A stretch of 64,000 nt of DNA, taken from assembly GCF_008974245.1 (NCBI RefSeq), contig NZ_BBZI01000008.1:673516-737515 (forward strand), read 5' to 3'. Of the stretch, positions 59,673-64,000 are shown piece by piece. The first letter of the stretch is position 1, and the number at the start of each line of letters is the position of its first letter. Origin of the DNA: Streptomyces abyssomicinicus. Its GTDB lineage: Bacteria; Actinomycetota; Actinomycetes; Streptomycetales; Streptomycetaceae. Position numbers and translations under genes: made by a program. The notes under the pieces were generated by a model. The model did not search any database and had not been told where the DNA came from. It saw only the letters and a program-made list of their open reading frames with translations.

Positions 59673-60737
59673 TCAGCAGGGAAGGACGCGCAGCGGCGAG
59701 GAGGGGTGGTGGCCGAGGGCGGCGGTCAGGGCGGTGCGGATCAGCGCGGCCTGGTGCTCCATGCCCTGGGCGGTGGTGAGGCGGACCCGGGGGACGCGGA
59801 CCACCGTGACCCCGATCCGCTCCAGCCGCTCCCGCTTCCCGGCGTCCCCCGGCGCGTCGAGCTCCACGGCCAGCGCCCGCTCCGGCCAGTACGCGTCCAC
59901 CACCCCCAGCGAGGGCCCGTCCGGCAGCCGGAGCTCGACGTTCCACACCGGGTCGGGCAGCCCGTGCTCCCAGGCCATCCGGTACAGCCGCTCCTCCGCC
60001 GCGGTGCGCCCCTCGGCCACCAGGACCTCCATGGCGTCCGTCACCCCGGGCCGCCCCGTCAGCCGCGCCCGGCGCAGCTCCCGCAGCAGCGCGGCGGCCT
60101 CGCAGTGCCCGTCCTGGACCGCCTCGCCGAACAGCCGCCGGACCGTGAGGGTGCCGCTGCCTGGGGTGCCGGGGTCCTCCGGCAGATGGGCCACCGCGTC
60201 GGCGACGGCCCGTTCGACCGGGGCCACCGGCACCCCGGCCGCGACGTCCGGCACCGGCATCCGGGCGGTGCGCACCACGCGCGCGCACCCGGTGGAGCGG
60301 ACCCTGCGGGCGCGCGGGACCAGGACGTCGACGACGTCGATCCGGGAGAGCGCGGGGGTCGAGGTGAAGCCGTGCAGGGCCAGCGCGGCCAGGCCGGTGA
60401 CCACCGCGTCCGCGTGCGGCGGGTCGTCCCGCCCCGGCTGGACCGGGACGGCGGTGCTCTCGCGCCGTTCCTCGGGCGACGGCGCGGTGGACCTCCGGCG
60501 GGAGGCGTGGAGCAGGGCCGCGTGGAGCCGTTCCTCCCCGGTCGGCGCGCCCTGCCGGAGCAGGTAGACGCCGGGCAGCAGCCGCTGCCAGGACCCGCCC
60601 GGCCGGCACCGCTCCCCGGCCTGGGCCGGCGTCACGCCGTGGGCGCGCAGCTCCGCGGCGGTGACGAGCAGGTGCGCGCCCGAGGGGGTGGTGGGACGGG
60701 AGGAGAGCAAGGGGTTCACGGGGAAGTCGTGCGTCAT
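59673..60737 (-). CDS. AbiEi-like N-domain with DUF559/Vsr-like C-domain, unknown function
   Basis: 354 residues. The N-terminal part (TAAELRAHGVTPAQAGERCR then RLLPGVYLLR) resembles the winged helix of AbiEi-type antitoxin regulators. The C-terminal 100 residues (EERLYRMAWEHGLPDPVWNV, VVDAYWPERALAVELD, RLERIGVTVVRVP) resemble the PD-(D/E)xK fold of DUF559/Vsr endonuclease-like proteins, with plausible catalytic Asp, Glu and Asp. Such fusions are scattered in actinobacteria. There is no toxin gene next to it. The ATG at 60737 has AAGGGG close upstream. The domain calls are by pattern only. Confidence 0.75.
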   Translation of the reverse strand: MTHDFPVNPLLSSRPTTPSGAHLLVTAAELRAHGVTPAQAGERCRPGGSWQRLLPGVYLLRQGAPTGEERLHAALLHASRRRSTAPSPEERRESTAVPVQPGRDDPPHADAVVTGLAALALHGFTSTPALSRIDVVDVLVPRARRVRSTGCARVVRTARMPVPDVAAGVPVAPVERAVADAVAHLPEDPGTPGSGTLTVRRLFGEAVQDGHCEAAALLRELRRARLTGRPGVTDAMEVLVAEGRTAAEERLYRMAWEHGLPDPVWNVELRLPDGPSLGVVDAYWPERALAVELDAPGDAGKRERLERIGVTVVRVPRVRLTTAQGMEHQAALIRTALTAALGHHPSSPLRVLPC

Positions 60738-60834
60738 GTCCCCTTGTTTCCCCCGTACGGAGCAGCACCGGACCGCTGTTACAGGCCCGTCGAGGAACGC
60801 TGACCGTTCCGCCATGTTCCCGCGAACAGGTGCC

Positions 60835-60891
60835 CGATACCGGGCGGGGAGCCCTCGGTCGGCGCCGCGGCGGGCTCCCCGCCCGGTATCG
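60835..60891 (-). terminator. Terminator of the second permease
   Basis: Perfect 20-bp arms (60835-60854 and 60872-60891; GATACCGGGCGGGGAGCC type) with a 17-nt loop, 42 nt past the permease stop codon. Part of the loop and arm is repeated directly at 60895-60926. Confidence 0.85.
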
Positions 60892-60932
60892 GCGGAGAGC
60901 CCTCGGCCGACGCCGCCGCGGGCGTCACGCCG

Positions 60933-62369
60933 TTACGCGGACGCGCGCCCGTCCCGCCGCTGGGAGACGTACCCGGTGGCGGCCAGGACCAGGGTCAGCG
61001 CGCCGGTGGAGAGCACCTGGACACGGGTGCCCGGCTCCAGCAGCATCAGCGCGAAGATCGCCAGGATGCCGGCCACCGCGACCCAGGTGAGCCACGGGAA
61101 GGCCCACATGCGGACCGTCAGCCGGGCGGGCTCCTCGCGCTCCAGCCGCCGGCGCAGCACCAGCTGGGAGGCGGCGATGAAGAGCCAGACCACCAGGATG
61201 ACCGCGCCGATCATGTTGAGCAGCCAGGCGAACACGTCGTCCGGACGCCAGTAGCTGAGCAGCACGCACAGGAACCCGAAGGCCGAGGAGGCCAGCACGG
61301 CCGCCCGCGGCACCCCGCCGGTGACCCGGCCGAGGGCCTTGGGGCCCTTGCCCCGCCGGACCAGGGAGAAGGCGACCCGGGAGGCGGTGTAGGTGTTGGC
61401 GTTCATCGCCGACAGCAGCGCGATCAGCACGACCACGTTCATGATCTGGCCGGCCCCGGGGATGCCCAGGGTGTTCAGGGCGGCGACGTACGGGCCCTTC
61501 TCGACCAGCGCCGGCGAGTCCCACGGCACCAGGAGGACGATCACGGCCATGGAGCCGATGTAGAAGAGGCCGATCCGCCACATCGCCGTGCGCACGGCGC
61601 TCGCCACGCCCCGCACCGGGTCCTCGGACTCGGCGGCCGCGACGGTGACGGACTCGATGCCGCCGTAGGCGAAGACGGAGGCCAGCAGGCCGATGATCAG
61701 GCCGTGCACCCCGCCCGGCATGATCTCGGAGAGGTTGGCGCCGTCGGTCCCGTCGCTGCCGGGCAGGAGCCCGGCGACGGCGAGCACGCCGAGCGCCAGG
61801 AAGGCGACGATGGCCGCCACCTTGAGGGCGGCGAACCAGAACTCGAACTCGCCGAAGTTCTTCACGGCGGCCAGGTTGGTCCCGGTGAACACCGCCATGA
61901 AGAGGGCGACCCACATCCATTCCGGGGTGCCGGGCAGCCAGCCCGTGACGATCTTCGCCGCGCCGATGCCCTCGAGCCCGACGGCGGTGGAGAGCATCAC
62001 CCAGAACGCCCAGCCGGAGGTGAAGCCGGCCCAGGGGCCGATGGCCCGCTCGGCGTGGGTGGAGAAGGAGCCGGAGGAGGGGTAGGCGGCGGACATCTCG
62101 CCGAGCATCCTCATCACCAGCATGACCAGCAGCCCGGAGACCGCGTAGGCGATCACGATCGACGGTCCCGCGGCGGCGATGCCCGCGCCGGAGCCGACGA
62201 ACAGACCGGCGCCGATCACGCCGCCGAGGGCGATCATCGACAGGTGGCGCTGCTTGAGGCCGTGACCGAGGGAGCCGGACTCCGGGGCGGACGGGTCGTA
62301 CGCGGGGGCCGCGGTGGTGGACGACGGGGTCTCCGTGACCGTCGCGGCCTTCGGGGTGGTGCGTGACAT
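60933..62369 (-). CDS. Amino-acid permease, APC superfamily (paralogue)
   Basis: 478 residues with twelve predicted helices; LKQRHLSMIALGGVIGAGLF and GEFEFWFAALKVAAIVAF match the permease at 58161 closely. An N-terminal polar extension (TTPKAATVTETPSSTTAAPA) precedes the first helix. It is probably an AAT-family amino-acid or GABA-type importer. The ATG at 62369 is used; a GTG at 62390 is the alternative, and neither has a strong ribosome site. It is divergent from bioY. Confidence 0.92.
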   Translation of the reverse strand: MSRTTPKAATVTETPSSTTAAPAYDPSAPESGSLGHGLKQRHLSMIALGGVIGAGLFVGSGAGIAAAGPSIVIAYAVSGLLVMLVMRMLGEMSAAYPSSGSFSTHAERAIGPWAGFTSGWAFWVMLSTAVGLEGIGAAKIVTGWLPGTPEWMWVALFMAVFTGTNLAAVKNFGEFEFWFAALKVAAIVAFLALGVLAVAGLLPGSDGTDGANLSEIMPGGVHGLIIGLLASVFAYGGIESVTVAAAESEDPVRGVASAVRTAMWRIGLFYIGSMAVIVLLVPWDSPALVEKGPYVAALNTLGIPGAGQIMNVVVLIALLSAMNANTYTASRVAFSLVRRGKGPKALGRVTGGVPRAAVLASSAFGFLCVLLSYWRPDDVFAWLLNMIGAVILVVWLFIAASQLVLRRRLEREEPARLTVRMWAFPWLTWVAVAGILAIFALMLLEPGTRVQVLSTGALTLVLAATGYVSQRRDGRASA

Positions 62370-62707
62370 GGCAGCGAGTCTGACCGACACCGGCCGGGTC
62401 CGGCGGGTTCGACCGGAATGCGAACGACCACAATTCGGAGCGTGAGATTCCGCTCACCCAGCGGACGGATTTGGCGACTTCCTACAAGCCCTCGGCGTGA
62501 GCAGCGTCACTCTCCGTCGAGGCGTGGGGCAGGTAATTTGTGCGATACCCACGACGTCGTCGTTCCGGGCTTTGTCGAGCACGGACGGTGATGCCGCCGA
62601 ACGCCCTGGGATAGCGTCGTCGTGTTCGAACAAGTTCGTCACGCGGTCGATTCGTCCGGATCGGCCGGCCCCTCCCCCCAGCCGACCACCATCCCGCGGA
62701 GAGACCC
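62370..62707. other. Divergent spacer between permease and bioY
   Basis: 338 nt without a gene. It must hold the promoters of both genes. Toward bioY there is a possible -10 TAGCGT (62612-62617) with a weak -35, and directly after it the inverted repeat at 62624-62638. Confidence 0.55.
62624..62638 (+). promoter_or_regulatory. Inverted repeat in the bioY leader, candidate operator
   Basis: GTTCGAAC (62624-62631) is a perfect palindrome and overlaps CGAACAAGTTCG (62627-62638), another perfect dyad (CGAAC-AA-GTTCG). It lies just downstream of the possible -10, where a repressor would block transcription. Actinobacterial biotin genes are often controlled by the TetR-type BioQ, which binds GAAC/GTT half-sites; the spacing here does not match what I recall exactly. 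Confidence 0.4.
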
Positions 62708-63289
62708 ATGAGCACCGCCGCCGCCCCCGCCCGCTCCGGGCAGGTCCTCGCCGACCTGCTGCCCGCCTCCCGCGTCCGGGACGCCGCGCTCGTCGTCGGC
62801 GGCGCCGTGCTGACCGGTGTCGCCGCCCAGATCGCCGTGCCGGTCCCCGGCTCCCCGGTTCCGGTCACCGGCCAGACCTTCGCCGTGCTCCTGGTCGGCA
62901 GCGCGCTGGGCGCCCGGCGCGGCCTGCTCTCGATGGTGGTCTACCTGCTCGCCGGCATGGCGGGCATGCCGTGGTTCGCCGAGGGCGCCTCGGGCGCGGC
63001 CGCCCCGTCCCTCGGGTACGTCTTCGGCATGGTGGCGGCCTCCGCCATGGTGGGCGCGCTCGCCCGCCGCGGCGCCGACCGCACGCCGCTGCGGATGGCC
63101 GGGACCATGCTGCTGGGCTCCGCGACGATCTACGCGCTGGGCCTGCCCTACCTGTCCTTCGCCCTGGACCTCTCGGCGAGTGCGACGATCGCCGCGGGTC
63201 TCACCCCGTTCCTGCTGGGCGACGTGCTGAAGGCCGCGCTGGCCATGGGCGTGCTGCCCACCGTCTGGAAGCTGCTCGAGCGCCGCTGA
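62708..63289 (+). CDS. bioY: Biotin transporter substrate-binding component BioY
   Basis: 193 residues with six predicted helices. PGSPVPVTGQTFAVLLVGSA is the BioY signature; GLPYLSFALDLSASATIAAG and LTPFLLGDVLKAALAMGVLP complete it. It is the S component of an energy-coupling-factor importer for biotin. No EcfA or EcfT gene is adjacent, so it uses a shared energising module or works alone. The ATG at 62708 has GGAGAG 4 nt upstream. Confidence 0.94.
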   Translation: MSTAAAPARSGQVLADLLPASRVRDAALVVGGAVLTGVAAQIAVPVPGSPVPVTGQTFAVLLVGSALGARRGLLSMVVYLLAGMAGMPWFAEGASGAAAPSLGYVFGMVAASAMVGALARRGADRTPLRMAGTMLLGSATIYALGLPYLSFALDLSASATIAAGLTPFLLGDVLKAALAMGVLPTVWKLLERR

Positions 63290-63311
63290 CCGGACGGCGA
63301 GCGACCCAGGC

Positions 63312-63345
63312 GAAAGGCCCCGGCTCGGTCGAGCCGGGGCCTTTC
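63312..63345. terminator. Terminator of bioY
   Basis: Perfect 15-bp arms GAAAGGCCCCGGCTC (63312-63326) and its complement (63331-63345) with a GGTC loop, 22 nt after the stop codon, between convergent genes. Confidence 0.88.
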
Positions 63346-63468
63346 CCGTACGCGGACCCGCCTTCTGCGAAGCCTTTGCAATAAGGTGACGGCAGGGATC
63401 GCCGGGCCGCCCCGCCGCGGTCGTCTTCTCACACGGACGGCGGGGCGGCCGGTCTCCCGCGCGCGGCC

Positions 63469-64000
63469 CTAGACCAGGTTGGAGAAGTCCGGTCCCTTGG
63501 TGCGGGTGCGCTTGATCTCGTAGAAGCCCGGCACCGAGGCGACGGCCACCGTGCCGTCCCAGAGCCGCCCGGCCTGGTCGCCCTGCGGGGCGGGGGTGAC
63601 GACCGGTCCGAAGAAGGCGATCTGCTCGCCGTCCGGGCCGGGCACCGCGATCACCGGCGTACCGACCTCCTGGCCGACCTTGTCGATGCCCTCCTTGTGC
63701 GACGCGCGCAGCTGGGCGTCGAACTCGAAGTCCCCCTGGTCGTGGTACTCCATCAGCTCGGCGGGCAGGCCGACGTCGGCCAGCGCGGCCGCGACCGTCT
63801 CACGCCCCACGCCCTCGCCCTGGTTGTGTATCCGGGTGCCGAGCGCGGTGTAGAGCGGGCCGAGGACGTCCTCGCCGTGCTTCTGCCAGGCCGCGGTCAC
63901 CACCCGCACCGGGCCCCAGGCCTGCTTCTCGAGCATCTCCCGGTACTCGGCGGGGAGTTCGTCCAGCTTGTCCTCGTTGAGGACGGCGAGGCTCATCACG
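63469..64000 (-). CDS. Mycothiol-dependent nitroreductase/DsbA-family protein (5' end outside window)
   Basis: C-terminal 176 residues or so; the frame runs off the right edge. VMSLAVLNEDKLDELPAEYR, the helical AWGPVRVVTAAWQKHGEDVL and GTPVIAVPGPDGEQIAFFGP match the actinobacterial Rv2466c-type thioredoxin-fold proteins, whose active-site CPWC lies in the missing N-terminus. Those enzymes use mycothiol to reduce substrates under oxidative stress. The ATG near the edge (MSLAVL) is internal, not the start. Confidence 0.88.
   Translation of the reverse strand, partial: VMSLAVLNEDKLDELPAEYREMLEKQAWGPVRVVTAAWQKHGEDVLGPLYTALGTRIHNQGEGVGRETVAAALADVGLPAELMEYHDQGDFEFDAQLRASHKEGIDKVGQEVGTPVIAVPGPDGEQIAFFGPVVTPAPQGDQAGRLWDGTVAVASVPGFYEIKRTRTKGPDFSNLV

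Overview
The window is a piece of a Streptomyces chromosome. GC content is very high, with strong G/C at third codon positions, GTG and TTG starts are common, and the gene order proA, proB, obg-rpmA-rplU, rne, rodA-mrdA-mreD-mreC-mreB, ndk, folC, valS, clpX-clpP2-clpP1-tig, rpiB follows the conserved Streptomyces core. Almost everything from 130 to 52,400 lies on the minus strand; the plus-strand genes are mainly wall-polymer glycosyltransferases, acyltransferases and transporters. I saw no prophage, insertion sequence, integrase or CRISPR array.

Region by region. 1-5,400: two paired membrane-anchored proteins, then proA, a small conserved gene and proB (proline synthesis). 5,600-19,640: a wall teichoic-acid-like island. 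It holds two polytopic TagF-like transferases in convergent orientation, a fused cytidylyltransferase/SDR enzyme (CDP-ribitol type), a GalE epimerase, a GT2-TagF fusion of 1010 residues and a GT4 glycosyltransferase; obg, rpmA and rplU sit inside the island. 19,640-20,800: a 1.16 kb gene-free, very GC-rich stretch with a 143-bp tandem repeat. 20,800-31,000: RNase E/G with huge low-complexity tails, the DUF2344/B12-radical-SAM pair separated by a Trp-rich repeat protein, and a CYTH-CHAD protein. 31,100-40,800: a secreted PLD-like protein, then the mre/rodA elongation and spore-wall cluster and ndk. 40,400-47,300: DUF4233, folC, an acyltransferase, valS and a membrane protein with a PGPYGQP-repeat head. 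47,400-52,100: the Clp protease (clpX, clpP2, clpP1) and trigger factor. 52,280-54,700: tRNA-Pro, tRNA-Gly, a small membrane protein, an AT-richer spacer with an iron-box-like site, and an acyltransferase. 54,700-64,000: a hexanucleotide repeat array, a SpoIIE-type phosphatase, a Nei-like DNA glycosylase, rpiB, two amino-acid permeases around an AbiEi/DUF559-like protein, bioY, and the end of a mycothiol-dependent nitroreductase-family gene.

How it works together. The first half makes and attaches anionic wall polymers. The mre cluster directs peptidoglycan synthesis, in streptomycetes mostly at sporulation. Clp and trigger factor provide protein quality control. Well-formed GC-rich hairpins follow many genes, so unit boundaries can often be read directly.

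Most worth a second look: the 143-bp tandem array whose period is not a multiple of three; the hexamer array that continues the SpoIIE-type reading frame after its stop codon; the Trp-rich repeat protein inserted between the two radical-SAM partner genes; the adjoining palindromes upstream of the PLD-like gene; and the iron-box-like and ClgR-like sites.
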